This document shows, piece by piece, positions 18,021 through 26,856 of a DNA stretch of 42,768 bases. The stretch comes from JBMOPD01 sp049323615. Its GTDB lineage: Bacteria; Bacillota; Desulfotomaculia; Desulfotomaculales; Desulfocucumaceae. The translations under genes were made by a program, and so were the position numbers. Location of the stretch: assembly GCA_049323615.1 (NCBI GenBank), contig JBMOPD010000057.1:1-42768 (forward strand), in the 5' to 3' direction. The notes beneath the pieces are model-generated. The model was not told the origin of the DNA and searched no databases. It saw only the letters and a list, made by a program, of their open reading frames with translations. Position 1 is the first letter of the stretch. The number at the start of each line of letters is the position of its first letter.

Positions 18021-19547
18021 ATGCCGGTGAAGTTTGTGGAGATGAAAGGCATCACCAAGCGGTTTCCGGGAGTGCTGGCCAACGACAACATAGATTTCTC
18101 GGTGGCGCCGGGTGAGATTCACGCCCTGCTGGGTGAAAACGGGTCCGGCAAGAGCACCCTGATGTCCATCCTGGCCGGGGTGTACAGGCCGGACCGGGGG
18201 AAAATACTGGTGCGGGGCAGTGAAGTGACTTTGCGCTCCCCCCGGGACGCCATCAGGGCGGGCATCGGGATGGTGCATCAGCACTTTAAACTGGTGGACA
18301 ATTTTACCGTGGTGGAAAACATCGTTCTCGGCTACAGCCAGACACCCTTTTTCCACAGCCTGAACAGGCTGTCGGAACAGATCGGGGCCTTATGCGGCCG
18401 TTTCGGCCTCAACGTGGACCCCGGGGCCAGGATAAGCCAGTTGTCGGTGGGTGAGAAGCAGCGGGTGGAGATATTGAAAATGCTCTACCGCGGGTCGGAC
18501 CTGCTGGTTATGGACGAGCCCACCGCCGTTCTCACTCCCCAGGAGGCCGGCGAGCTTTTCGCCAACCTGAAGAAATTCGCCGAATCGGGCCGCTCGGTGG
18601 TGCTGATTACCCACAAGCTGAACGAGGTATTGTCCGTGGCGGACCGGGTTACGGTCCTGCGGGCGGGGAAATTGGTGGCGGTGCTGGAGAGGGAGGAAGT
18701 TACCGAAAGAAAACTGGCCCGCCTGATGGTGGGCAGGGATATTGTGGCGGCCGAGAAAAAGGAGGCTGTCGAGACCGGCGAAGTGGTGCTGGAGCTGCAT
18801 GGTGTATCGGCAGTGAAGGATGTGGGCAGGCAGGGGCTGAAAAATATCACCTTTACGGTCAACCGGGGCGAGATATTCGGTGTCGCCGGGGTGGCCGGAA
18901 ACGGACAGAAGGAGCTGGCCGAAGCCGTCACCGGACTGAGGTGGGTGCACTCCGGAAGGATAAAGATAAACGGGGTCAACGTCGCCAACATGTCGCCCCG
19001 GACCATAGCCGACCTCGGGGTAAGCTACGTTCCCGAGGACCGGCTGGGCATAGGCCTGGTGCCCCGCCTGGGTGTTGTGGACAACATTATTTTAAAAAAT
19101 TACCGCAAGCCTCCCTTTTCCGGCAGGCACCTGATCAATTACCGGAGCGCCGGACAGCGGGCTGACTGGCTGGTAAAGGAATTTGACATCAAGGTGGCCG
19201 ACCTCAGGTCCCCGGTCAGCCTGCTTTCCGGCGGCAACATGCAGCGCCTGCTGCTGGCCAGGGAAATACTGGGCAACCCCTCGCTGATGGTGGTGGTTTA
19301 CCCCATCAGGGGCCTGGACGTGGGGGCGGCAGAGACGGTGCACAGGATGCTGCTGGAGATGCGCCGGAAGGGTACGGCCATTTTGCTTATTTCTGAGGAT
19401 TTGGATGAGATAATGAAGCTTAGCGACCGGATCGGGGTCATGTTCGAAGGTTCAATGGTGGGTATTTTGCCCGGTGGCGGGGGCGTCAATCCCGAGGAAA
19501 TAGGGCTTATGATGATGGGATCGGTCAATCCGCGGATGGGGGCGTGA
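18021..19547 (+). CDS. Nucleoside ABC importer ATPase, two nucleotide-binding domains (YufO/NupO-like)
   Basis: A 508-aa cytoplasmic ATPase with two ABC domains. The first (about 5-235) is complete: Walker A GENGSGKST, signature LSVGEKQR, Walker B LLVMDEPTAVL. The second (about 255-500) is degenerate: the P-loop reads GVAGNGQKEL and Walker B ends VVVYPIRGLDVG, while LSGGNMQR is kept. That asymmetry is normal for the sugar/nucleoside (CUT2/Bmp) group. ATG 18021 is chosen, five bases after GGGGG; ATG 18009 overlaps that site. It powers the two permeases that follow. Confidence 0.93.
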   Translation: MPVKFVEMKGITKRFPGVLANDNIDFSVAPGEIHALLGENGSGKSTLMSILAGVYRPDRGKILVRGSEVTLRSPRDAIRAGIGMVHQHFKLVDNFTVVENIVLGYSQTPFFHSLNRLSEQIGALCGRFGLNVDPGARISQLSVGEKQRVEILKMLYRGSDLLVMDEPTAVLTPQEAGELFANLKKFAESGRSVVLITHKLNEVLSVADRVTVLRAGKLVAVLEREEVTERKLARLMVGRDIVAAEKKEAVETGEVVLELHGVSAVKDVGRQGLKNITFTVNRGEIFGVAGVAGNGQKELAEAVTGLRWVHSGRIKINGVNVANMSPRTIADLGVSYVPEDRLGIGLVPRLGVVDNIILKNYRKPPFSGRHLINYRSAGQRADWLVKEFDIKVADLRSPVSLLSGGNMQRLLLAREILGNPSLMVVVYPIRGLDVGAAETVHRMLLEMRRKGTAILLISEDLDEIMKLSDRIGVMFEGSMVGILPGGGGVNPEEIGLMMMGSVNPRMGA

Positions 19548-20623
19548 AAGGCTTGAAAAACGTCGTTCGGCTTGAAAAAAGGCTCAATGTGTCCGGGGCC
19601 TCGGTCTTTGTGATTACCGTCCTGTCTCTTCTGCTGTCGCTGGTTCTGGGCGGGATTTTCCTGTATCTGACCGGCCACGACGCCTGGGAGATATATGTAC
19701 TGATGTTTTCCGGGGCCTTCGGGTCCACCTACGGTTTGTCTGAGACCCTGGTCAAGGCCATCCCCTTGATGCTGTCGGGGCTGGGCATTTCCCTGGCCTT
19801 CAGGATGCAGCTGTGGAATATCGGGGCCGAGGGGCAGATTTACATGGGGGCCTTTGCGGCCAGCTGGGTGCCCCTGACCTTCCCCAATTTGCCCGCCTAT
19901 GAAATGATCCCGGCCATGATCCTGCTGGGCATGGCCGCCGGGGGGCTGTGGGCCCTGCTGCCTGCCATTCCCAGGGCTTATCTGGGTGTTAACGAGATTC
20001 TTTCCACCCTGATGCTCAATTACGTGGCTATACTGTGGGTGGACTACCTGGTTTTCGGGCCGTGGAGGGACCCCAAGGGATTTAATTTCCCCCTTAGCGC
20101 GCCTTTTTCCGAGGCCGCCAGGCTGAGCACCATCGGCAACTCCAGGGTGCACACCGGGATTTTCTTGGCCCTGGTGATCGCGGTTATAATCTATATTGTG
20201 ATCAACCGGACCAAGTGGGGATTTGAAATCAGGGTGATCGGGGAAAGTGAGGCGGCCGCCCGGTACGCCGGCATGGACATCGGGCGCAATATAATGCTGG
20301 TCATGCTGGTCAGCGGGGCCATCTGCGGGCTGGCCGGCATGACCGAGGTAAGCGGGATCACCGGCAGGCTCCAGCACGGCCTCAGCCCGGGGTACGGGTA
20401 CACGGCGATAATTGTGGCCTGGCTGAGCAAATTGAATCCCTTTGCCATACTGCTGGTTTCGGTGATCTTCGGCGGGCTGCAGGTGGGCGGCTACCTGGTG
20501 CAGACCAGCGGCGTGCCGGCGTCGGTGGCTACCATGCTGCAGGGGGCCATTCTGTTTTTTGTGCTGGGCGGGGAAATTTTTAACCGGTACCGGATCAGGA
20601 TCGGCAGCGGGGAGGTGACATGA
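19544..20623 (+). CDS. Nucleoside ABC importer permease (YufP/NupP-like)
   Basis: A polytopic membrane subunit, 359 aa, of the branched-chain/ribose/nucleoside permease family (BPD_transp_2). About eight to ten hydrophobic segments are visible; marks are the NIGAEGQIYMGAFAA region, LGVNEILSTLMLNY and the conserved GMTEVSG loop. GTG 19544 overlaps the ATPase stop by 4 bases, so translation is coupled. It forms a heterodimer with the next gene product. Confidence 0.92.
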   Translation: MKGLKNVVRLEKRLNVSGASVFVITVLSLLLSLVLGGIFLYLTGHDAWEIYVLMFSGAFGSTYGLSETLVKAIPLMLSGLGISLAFRMQLWNIGAEGQIYMGAFAASWVPLTFPNLPAYEMIPAMILLGMAAGGLWALLPAIPRAYLGVNEILSTLMLNYVAILWVDYLVFGPWRDPKGFNFPLSAPFSEAARLSTIGNSRVHTGIFLALVIAVIIYIVINRTKWGFEIRVIGESEAAARYAGMDIGRNIMLVMLVSGAICGLAGMTEVSGITGRLQHGLSPGYGYTAIIVAWLSKLNPFAILLVSVIFGGLQVGGYLVQTSGVPASVATMLQGAILFFVLGGEIFNRYRIRIGSGEVT

Positions 20624-21567
20624 TGGCGGACAACGGGCAGACAAGCGTTCTGGTACTCATTCTGGCCACGGCGGTCACCGCCGGCACCCCCATACTCTAC
20701 GCCGCCCTGGGTGAACTGCTGGCCGAGCGCGCCGGGGTGATCAACCTCGGTGTGGAGGGAATGATGCTGATTGGGGCGGTGTGCGGCTTTATAGCGGCCT
20801 TGTCCTTCCAAAGCCCCTGGGCCGGAGTGGTGGCGGCCATGCTGGCCGGGGGGCTGGTGGCGGCCATACATGCCTTTCTCACCGTCACGATGAGGTCGGA
20901 CCAGGTGGTCAGCGGATTGGCCCTGACCATATTCGGCGCCGGACTGAGCGGTTTTTTGGGCAAGGGGTATGTGGGCACGCCCCTGCCGGCGCCTTTTGCC
21001 GCCAGGCCCCTGGCGGTGCTGGGGGATATCCCGGTGATCGGCCCCATTTTCTTTAACCACGACCCCCTTGTTTATATCACCTACCTGATGGTTCCGGCCA
21101 TCTGGATGTTTATATACAAAACCAAGCCCGGCCTGCATCTGCGGGCCGTCGGTGAAAACCCGTCGGCCGCCGACTCCCTCGGAGTAAACGTGTTTCTGTC
21201 CAGGTACGTGTATGTCATTGCCGGCGGAATGCTGGCCGGGGTGGGAGGGGCCTACCTTTCCCTGGCCTACGCCCCTTCGTGGCTGGAAAATATGACGGCC
21301 GGCCGGGGGTGGATAGCGGTGGCCCTGGTCATATTCGCCATCTGGAACCCGGTCAGGGCACTGGTGGGCGCCTATATCTTCGGGGGCATAGACGCCCTGG
21401 GTTTCAGGCTGCAGGTGCTGGGGGTGATGGTGCCGTCGTTCTTCCTCAAGATGCTGCCCTACATTTTCACCGTTCTGGTGCTCATTATCGTGATCGGAAG
21501 GAACAGGGCCGCCCGGGCCGGGACGCCAAAGGCACTGGGGTTGTCGTTCGACCGGGAAGAAAGATAA
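20620..21567 (+). CDS. Nucleoside ABC importer permease (YufQ/NupQ-like)
   Basis: The second membrane subunit, 315 aa, again with eight or more hydrophobic segments and the family block GVINLGVEGMMLIGA near the N-terminus and LRAVGENPSAADSLGV in the cytoplasmic loop. ATG 20620 overlaps the stop of the previous gene; ATG 20623 has better spacing from GGAGG (20611-20615) and may be the true start. A short gap of 32 bp separates it from xpt. Confidence 0.92.
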   Translation: MMADNGQTSVLVLILATAVTAGTPILYAALGELLAERAGVINLGVEGMMLIGAVCGFIAALSFQSPWAGVVAAMLAGGLVAAIHAFLTVTMRSDQVVSGLALTIFGAGLSGFLGKGYVGTPLPAPFAARPLAVLGDIPVIGPIFFNHDPLVYITYLMVPAIWMFIYKTKPGLHLRAVGENPSAADSLGVNVFLSRYVYVIAGGMLAGVGGAYLSLAYAPSWLENMTAGRGWIAVALVIFAIWNPVRALVGAYIFGGIDALGFRLQVLGVMVPSFFLKMLPYIFTVLVLIIVIGRNRAARAGTPKALGLSFDREER

Positions 21568-21599
21568 CGAATCTCGAACCTCGAAACGGGGTGTTTTTT

Positions 21600-22169
21600 G
21601 TGCAAAAGCTGAAAGAAAAAATATTGACTGAGGGGCGGGTCATCGGCACCGCCATACTGAAGGTGGACTCTTTCCTGAACCACCAGATCGACCCCCGGTT
21701 CACCATGGAAATGGGTGCCGAGCTGGCTTCAAGGTTTGCCGGGGAGGGGATCACCAGGGTCCTCACCGTGGAGGCCTCGGGTATTGCGGTGGCCACGGCC
21801 ACCGGTTTGGCCCTGGGCGTGCCGGTGGTGTTTGCCAAGAAGGGCAGGGCCAGCACCCAGAACGCCGGTGTCTACGCCGCCGAGATTTTTTCCTTTACCA
21901 GGCAGGAGAAGGTGGGCATCTTCGTTTCCAGCAGATTCCTGGGGCCGGAGGACACGGTGCTGATCGTCGATGACTTCCTGGCCCACGGGGAGGCCCTGCG
22001 CGGCATGGTGGACCTGGTGACGCAGGCGGGAGCCCGCCTGGCCGGGGTGGGCATAGTGATCGAGAAGGTGTTCCAGGGCGGAGGTAAAAAACTGCGGGAG
22101 CAGGGAGTGAGGCTCGAATCCCTGGCCGCCATCAAGAGCATGGCGGAAAAATTTATAGAATTTTTCTAG
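21600..22169 (+). CDS. xpt: Xanthine phosphoribosyltransferase
   Basis: It converts xanthine (and guanine) plus PRPP to XMP (GMP) in the cytoplasm. The PRPP motif VLIVDDFLAHGEAL lies at about 120-133; the start LKEKILTEGRVIG and the block VVFAKKGRAS match the family. Length 189 aa is usual. GTG 21600 follows GGGGTG (21588-21593) by six bases; the frame open further upstream only shadows the permease gene. As last gene after a Bmp-type nucleoside importer it shows that the imported purine is salvaged at once. In B. subtilis, xpt is instead linked to pbuX. Confidence 0.93.
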   Translation: MQKLKEKILTEGRVIGTAILKVDSFLNHQIDPRFTMEMGAELASRFAGEGITRVLTVEASGIAVATATGLALGVPVVFAKKGRASTQNAGVYAAEIFSFTRQEKVGIFVSSRFLGPEDTVLIVDDFLAHGEALRGMVDLVTQAGARLAGVGIVIEKVFQGGGKKLREQGVRLESLAAIKSMAEKFIEFF

Positions 22170-22171
22170 GG

Positions 22172-22220
22172 AGGAATCCAGAATCCAGAAGCCAGAATCT
22201 CCTGACTCCTGTATTCTGAC
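22172..22220. repeat. ATTCTGGATTC-type low-complexity intergenic repeat
   Basis: The convergent gap between xpt and the sigma-54 activator (22170-22241) is built of near copies of AATCCAGA / CCAGAATC followed by CTCCTGACTCCTGTATTCTG. Similar text lies at 14804-14822 (ATTCTGGATTCTGGATTC). Neither strand shows a terminator with a T-run here. It is non-coding. Confidence 0.5.
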
Positions 22221-22241
22221 CTGAAATTGACACTTCCGGGG

Positions 22242-24347
22242 TCACTTTTTATTCCCTATCCCGTGTTTCCTGATCCGGTCGTACAGCTTGGTCCTGCTTA
22301 TGCCCATTATCCGGGCGGCCTTCAGGCGGTTGCCCCCGGCCTCGGCTAGGGCGCGCAGGATCAGTTCCCTTTCGGCTCCGGCGATGCTGTCGTTCATGTT
22401 CAGCGCCGGCCTGCCGGTTTTGCCGGAGGATTTGGCCAGGTTGGAGTGACCCTGCAGGTACTCGGGCAGGTGAACGGGCAGTATATCCCCCTCGGTGACG
22501 ATGTTCAGCGCCCTTTCCACCACGTTTTCCAGCTCGCGGACGTTGCCCGGCCACGGGTGGGCCATTAATATTTCCATGGCCTGGGGGCTGACGTTCCTGA
22601 CCCTGGCCCCCAGTATGCGGTTGTATTTCCTTATAAAATAAGTAATCAGCGGATATATGTCGTCTTTTCTTTCCCTCAGGGGAGGTATGCGGATGGGGAT
22701 GACATTCAGGCGGTAGTACAGGTCCTCGCGGAATTTTCCCTCGGCCAGCAGTTTTTCTATATCCCTGTTGGTGGCCGCGATTATCCTCACATCCACCCGT
22801 ACCGTCTTTATTCCCCCGACCCTTTCAAATTCCTTTTCCTGCAGTACCCGCAGCAGCTTGGCCTGCAGCGGCAGGGACATGTCGCCTATTTCGTCCAGGA
22901 AGAGGGTTCCTTCGTGGGCCAGTTCGAATTTGCCGGGCTTTCCGGACCTCCTGGCCCCGGTGAAGGCGCCCCCCTCGTATCCGAAAAACTCCGATTCCAG
23001 CAGGTTGTCCGGCATGGCGGCGCAGTTGACCTTGATAAAGGGGCCGGTGCGTCCGGAATTATTGTGTATGGCCGAGGCAAAAAGCTCCTTCCCGGTACCG
23101 CTCTCTCCCAGGAGCAGGATGCTGGACAGGCTGCGGGAAGTCTGCCCGGCCAGGTTTTTGGCATTGACCATGAGGGGGCTGCTGCCCACTATATCATCGA
23201 ACCGGACACCCTTGTGAGTGGCCCTGGAAAGTTCGTCCCGGTAATAGGATATCTGGCTTTCAAGGGTTTCCAGCCTCTTGACCAGGTCGGGGAGCCGGTT
23301 TAATCCCTTGAAGGTTATCTTGGCCACCGCCCCCAGGATCTGGTCTCCCTGCATGATGGGCAGCCTGGTGACAATACACCGCTTGCCCCGTAGTGTTTTT
23401 ACGTCCCCCAGATCTGGCATGCCGGTTTCAATGACCTCTTCGAGGCCCAGTTCCGGCAGTATCTCTGCTACCTTGCGGTGCATCAGGTTTTCCGACCGGG
23501 CGCCCAGAAAATCCAGCATTGACCGGTTGATGGTGGTAACAGCGCCCTGGGCGTTTATGGCCAGCAGGCCGTCATAGGCCAGGTCCAGAACCGTGGCCAG
23601 GGTCTGCTGCATTTCTTTAACGCTTTCAAATTCCTGGGCCAGCTTTTCGTACTCGGTGAGGTCGTGCAGGACGGCGATGGCCCCTCCCGGCTCACCGTTC
23701 CTGTATACCGGCAGGTACTTGGCCAGTATTCCCGGCAGGCCCTCGATTTTGTGCCAGTTTTTGACGCTGCCGTCGTACATCACCTTGTCAAGCCTGACAT
23801 GGGGCAGCACATCGGCCACCTTTCTGCCCAGCACGTCCCGTGCCCTGACGCCCAGCATACCCTCGGCAGCGGGGTTGATCACAGTGATGATGCTCCTGCT
23901 GTTTACGGCCAGGACCCCGTTTTCCAAAGCGTCCAGCAGGGAAGCCAGTTCCCTGGCCTGTCTCTCACTGCGGGAGCGCAGGTTTTCTATCACGCTCATC
24001 TTGGTAACCATGCCCCAGGGGTTGTTCTGGCTGTCGGTGACCACCACCTGGCCCAGTTCCTTTTTCTGCATAAAACTGTACACTTCGCCGAAGTTCATGT
24101 CCGCGTCCACACATATGGCGGGGCGGGCGTATATGTCGGCGATGGGGGAATCGAGGTTGTTTCCCCTCAGCAGGGCTTTGTAAAGGTTGTGTTTGGTAAC
24201 TACACCGATAACCTTTTTATCCCCGTTGACTACCGGAACAGCGTCCAGGCGAGTTCGTGAAAAGGTGGCCACCACTTCCCGGAGGGTATCATCAGGCTTT
24301 AACAGCACGTCCTTGTGGTAAGATATTGACTTTGCCTTGGCGCCCAT
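22242..24347 (-). CDS. Sigma-54-dependent activator with CBS and PAS domains
   Basis: An enhancer-binding activator of RpoN promoters, 701 aa. Two CBS motifs (about 10-120) probably sense an adenine nucleotide or similar ligand. Two PAS domains follow (about 132-230 and 250-350). The AAA+ domain has Walker A GESGTGKE (about 414-421), the sigma-54 contact GAFTGA (460-465) and Walker B LFLDEIGD. The Fis-type helix-turn-helix is at about 665-695. No response-regulator domain is present. ATG 24347 follows GGGAGGTG. Its order of domains resembles PrdR-type regulators of amino-acid metabolism. I saw no clear -24/-12 promoter in the gaps checked, so its target is unknown. Confidence 0.93.
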   Translation of the reverse strand: MGAKAKSISYHKDVLLKPDDTLREVVATFSRTRLDAVPVVNGDKKVIGVVTKHNLYKALLRGNNLDSPIADIYARPAICVDADMNFGEVYSFMQKKELGQVVVTDSQNNPWGMVTKMSVIENLRSRSERQARELASLLDALENGVLAVNSRSIITVINPAAEGMLGVRARDVLGRKVADVLPHVRLDKVMYDGSVKNWHKIEGLPGILAKYLPVYRNGEPGGAIAVLHDLTEYEKLAQEFESVKEMQQTLATVLDLAYDGLLAINAQGAVTTINRSMLDFLGARSENLMHRKVAEILPELGLEEVIETGMPDLGDVKTLRGKRCIVTRLPIMQGDQILGAVAKITFKGLNRLPDLVKRLETLESQISYYRDELSRATHKGVRFDDIVGSSPLMVNAKNLAGQTSRSLSSILLLGESGTGKELFASAIHNNSGRTGPFIKVNCAAMPDNLLESEFFGYEGGAFTGARRSGKPGKFELAHEGTLFLDEIGDMSLPLQAKLLRVLQEKEFERVGGIKTVRVDVRIIAATNRDIEKLLAEGKFREDLYYRLNVIPIRIPPLRERKDDIYPLITYFIRKYNRILGARVRNVSPQAMEILMAHPWPGNVRELENVVERALNIVTEGDILPVHLPEYLQGHSNLAKSSGKTGRPALNMNDSIAGAERELILRALAEAGGNRLKAARIMGISRTKLYDRIRKHGIGNKK

Positions 24348-24444
24348 TGTTTCACCTCCCGCAGCATCTGATCCGATTTTAACACAACTGTGCTTGTTTT
24401 AATACAAAACCCCGGCGTAAAATTTATTTTCATTCTCTGATGGC

Positions 24445-24458
24445 GCCGCTTTAGCGGC
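24445..24458. repeat. Short hairpin GCCGC-TTTA-GCGGC
   Basis: A 5-6 bp GC hairpin lies in the gap 24348-24501 between the start of the sigma-54 activator and the end of the DUF3795 gene. It has no T-run on either strand. The flanking text (TTTTCATTCTCTGATGGCGCCGC) resembles 29575-29595, and CTAATCCCTAGCCCCTAA nearby belongs to another scattered string. No gene is seen in the gap. Confidence 0.4.
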
Positions 24459-24501
24459 CTGGGTAACTAATCCCTAGCCCCTAACCACGGATCCCTGTTT
24501 T

Positions 24502-24945
24502 TCAGTACCTCGGCAGCTCGAGCTGCTCGTAGTAAAACTGAACAGCCCCGATCTCCTTCATACGATTGTTTCTCTGTATCCAGCGTTCCCTCAGGGCGCC
24601 GGTAAACTGCTTTTCACAGGGATATTCGTCACACTGAAAGCAGAAGTCCACTCCTTTTTCCCGGTGGCAGGTCTTGGCCTGGCATACTATGAAGCACAGC
24701 ACATTATCGCCCCGGCAGCCGCTGCATGAGGCCCGGGAAAAGGAGGCAAGCATCTCTTCAAACTGTTGGTAATTGTTGAATTCAGGTTTTTGCTCGGATT
24801 TCATTTTGGCCACTCTCCGGTAGTTGCCCAGCAGTTGGAGAAGCTTTAAGCTCAGTTGTTTAATCTCCCCGTTTTCGTAGTCGGCGCACCGGTTGCAGTC
24901 CAGTCCGCACGGGGCCAGGTGTTTCAAAACGTCCTCATAATTCAT
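24502..24945 (-). CDS. DUF3795 cysteine-rich protein
   Basis: The N-terminal APCGLDCNRCADY is the hallmark of DUF3795. At least ten cysteines follow in pairs (CSGCRG, CFIVC, CHREK, CFQCDEYPC), suggesting zinc or iron-sulfur binding; the biochemical role of the family is unknown. Length 147 aa fits. ATG 24945 follows GGGAGG. It is on the same strand as the sigma-54 activator, upstream of it. Confidence 0.85.
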   Translation of the reverse strand: MNYEDVLKHLAPCGLDCNRCADYENGEIKQLSLKLLQLLGNYRRVAKMKSEQKPEFNNYQQFEEMLASFSRASCSGCRGDNVLCFIVCQAKTCHREKGVDFCFQCDEYPCEKQFTGALRERWIQRNNRMKEIGAVQFYYEQLELPRY

Positions 24946-25024
24946 TTTACTTGCCTCCCTGTTTTTCGGGTAAGAATTTATTGCTTTAGATTCCCTCTTC
25001 TTTTAATAAAATCCTTTACATGTT

Positions 25025-25066
25025 GCTTTTCTCTGTGTCCTGTGGCTAAATTAAACCTATTGCGGC
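25025..25066. repeat. Copy of the TGTGGCTAAATTAAA intergenic repeat
   Basis: TTGCTTTTCTCTGTGTCCTG followed by TGGCTAAATTAAACCTATTGCGGC matches 29631-29676, where the same words stand inside a larger inverted-repeat element. Here only the right part is present. A TATAAT at 25078-25083 downstream could be a -10 for the DUF2512 gene but has no -35 at proper distance. The gap 24946-25141 has no gene. Confidence 0.5.
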
Positions 25067-25141
25067 TGAACGGGGGGTATAATATGTGTTCGGCAAGAAA
25101 TAATAGAGTCGAGGTAAACAAGACAGTCATTTTGGGGGGAG

Positions 25142-25522
25142 GTGTTTATCATTTTTTCCGACCACATCAGGGCCCTGGGCATAAAAACCCTTGCTATTGT
25201 CATCTTCTCAGGGATTTTGACCCCGATGTTTACCGACTTGTCCATTGGCCACGGGATTGTCATTGGCGTTGTTCTTTCAGCCCTGGCCTACGCTATCGGC
25301 GACCTGATGATTTTGCCCATGAGCAACAATACTGTGGCCACCGCCGCCGACATCATCATTGCGGCGCTGGTGTACTGGGCCGGAGTCAGTGCGTTTGGCG
25401 GCATCGGACTTTCCGTTTGGGAAATACTGTTCTTCGCGGTGGTGGTGGGAGTTTCCGAGTGGTTTCTGCACAAGTATCTGGCCAGGTTTGTGCTTAGGGA
25501 CCGTGATACTGTTAAAACCTGA
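25142..25522 (+). CDS. DUF2512 (YndM-like) membrane protein
   Basis: A 126-aa protein with four hydrophobic segments, matching the DUF2512 family of Firmicutes: HIRALGIKTLAIVI at the start, a second helix with LSIGHGIVIGVVLS, and the C-terminal SEWFLHKYL. Its function is unknown. The GTG at 25142 overlaps the strong GGGGGGAGG site; ATT 25151, eight bases after GGAGG, would sit at the usual place of a start codon. The coordinate given is therefore the longest reasonable form. Confidence 0.78.
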   Translation: MFIIFSDHIRALGIKTLAIVIFSGILTPMFTDLSIGHGIVIGVVLSALAYAIGDLMILPMSNNTVATAADIIIAALVYWAGVSAFGGIGLSVWEILFFAVVVGVSEWFLHKYLARFVLRDRDTVKT

Positions 25523-25529
25523 TCAAATT

Positions 25530-25578
25530 CGGGAATTAGGAATTGGGGACCTAATCCCTGATTCCCAGTTCCCGTTTT
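25530..25578 (+). terminator. Terminator built from a GGGAATTAGGAATTGGG-type repeat
   Basis: Three blocks pair symmetrically: CGGGAA with TTCCCG (outer), GGAAT with ATTCC, and GGGA with TCCC around a CCTAA loop, and TTTT follows at 25575-25578. It lies just past the DUF2512 stop. The same words, singly, are scattered in other gaps (10520, 24468, 29390, 40741), so a common repeat seems to have been used as a terminator. Confidence 0.5.
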
Positions 25579-25586
25579 CAAAGCTG

Positions 25587-25616
25587 TTGACATGCATTTC
25601 TATTATCGTTTATATT
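25587..25616 (+). promoter_or_regulatory. Sigma-A-type promoter of the frhB-iorAB operon
   Basis: TTGACA (25587-25592), an 18-bp spacer and TATATT (25611-25616) match the housekeeping consensus at eleven of twelve positions. Transcription would start near 25623, leaving a leader of about 140 nt with no motif I recognise. Confidence 0.6.
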
Positions 25617-25764
25617 TGGTTTACCGGACTAAATACCAGGCTAAGTAATATCAATACTGTGTTTCATAACTTAACGCAATATTCATTAAATAAACAAAAA
25701 ACCGGTTAGTTAAGGTGTTATTTCGGTGTTTAAATGCTGAGAAAAAGGGGGTTGTTAAGAGAAA

Positions 25765-26856
25765 ATGCCGGGTCAGGAACAGTTAAAAAGCAGTGTTATT
25801 GAAAAAGACCTGTGCTCCGGGTGCGGCATGTGCGTCGGCATGTGCCCGTACATCAAAACAATGCGGGACAGGGTAAGGGTGATCCACCCCTGCGGGCTGA
25901 ATGACGGCAAATGCTTTAAAGCATGCCCCAAGGCCATGCTGGATGTGGGCCAGCTGGACGGGCTGGTTTTCGGCGCATCGAGGCAGGACCAGGCGCTGGG
26001 GATATACAGGTCCGTTTATTTTGCCAGGTCCGCCGGCAATAAGGCCGCCGGAGCGCAGTACGGAGGTGTAGCCTCGGCGCTGATGGCCTTTGCCATAGAA
26101 GAGGGGCTGATAGACGGCTCGGTGATGGCCGGGGGAACCGCCCTGGACCCCAAACCGGTACTGGCCAAAACCGGCCGGGAGATAATGTCCTGCGCCGGGT
26201 CCAAATACACCGCGGTGCCCACCCTGGCCGCCTTCAATGAGGCGGTAAGGTGCGGAGCGGGAAGGTTGGGCCTGGTGGGCCGGCCCTGTCAGGTCGAGGC
26301 GGTAAGAAAAATGCAGTACGGAAATCACATGGACTCCCATATCAACAGGGAGAAGGCGGTTGGACTGACCCTGGGCCTTTTCTGCTTCTGGTCGCTCACA
26401 CCCGGTTTCTACGACTACCTGGCCGAAAAGGCCGGGGGGGAAGAAATCATAAAGGTGGACATCCCCCTGGAGGGACTGACGGTAACCACCCCGAAGGGCG
26501 CCGCCATCCGGCCGGTGGATGAAATCAGGCAGTACATAAAAAACACCTGCAATTACTGTATTGACTGCACCTCGGAATGGGCCGACCTTTCAGTGGGGTC
26601 CACGGAGTATGACCCGCAGTGGAACACCCTGCTGGTAAGGACTACGTCCGGTGAGGCGCTGGTGAACAGGGCGCTGGAAAAGGGCGCCATCGAAGTCAAG
26701 CCGTACCCGGTGGAGAGGCTGCCCATCCTCAGGAAGGCGGCTCTGAACAAAAAAGTGAGGATATTGAGCGCTCCCGGCCAGGCCGGTCCGGACTACCTGA
26801 AAGTACCCGGCCGGTACATTGCTGAAATGAAGAAACAGTGGGAGGTGCTGCAGTAA
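25765..26856 (+). CDS. FrhB/FdhB family iron-sulfur flavoprotein
   Basis: A cytoplasmic redox protein, 363 aa, of the coenzyme F420-hydrogenase/dehydrogenase beta-subunit family (FAD and [4Fe-4S]). The N-terminal cluster motif is CSGCGMCVGMCP (about 13-24), with further Cys in KCFKACP. The central FrhB block is at about 85-260, with GRPCQVEAVRKMQ and a second Cys set NTCNYCIDCTSEWADLSVGS. The stop overlaps the start of iorA (TAATG), so the two are coupled. Cofactor F420 itself is not proven: many family members in Firmicutes lack it. In this operon it likely moves electrons between ferredoxin and another carrier. Confidence 0.85.
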   Translation: MPGQEQLKSSVIEKDLCSGCGMCVGMCPYIKTMRDRVRVIHPCGLNDGKCFKACPKAMLDVGQLDGLVFGASRQDQALGIYRSVYFARSAGNKAAGAQYGGVASALMAFAIEEGLIDGSVMAGGTALDPKPVLAKTGREIMSCAGSKYTAVPTLAAFNEAVRCGAGRLGLVGRPCQVEAVRKMQYGNHMDSHINREKAVGLTLGLFCFWSLTPGFYDYLAEKAGGEEIIKVDIPLEGLTVTTPKGAAIRPVDEIRQYIKNTCNYCIDCTSEWADLSVGSTEYDPQWNTLLVRTTSGEALVNRALEKGAIEVKPYPVERLPILRKAALNKKVRILSAPGQAGPDYLKVPGRYIAEMKKQWEVLQ

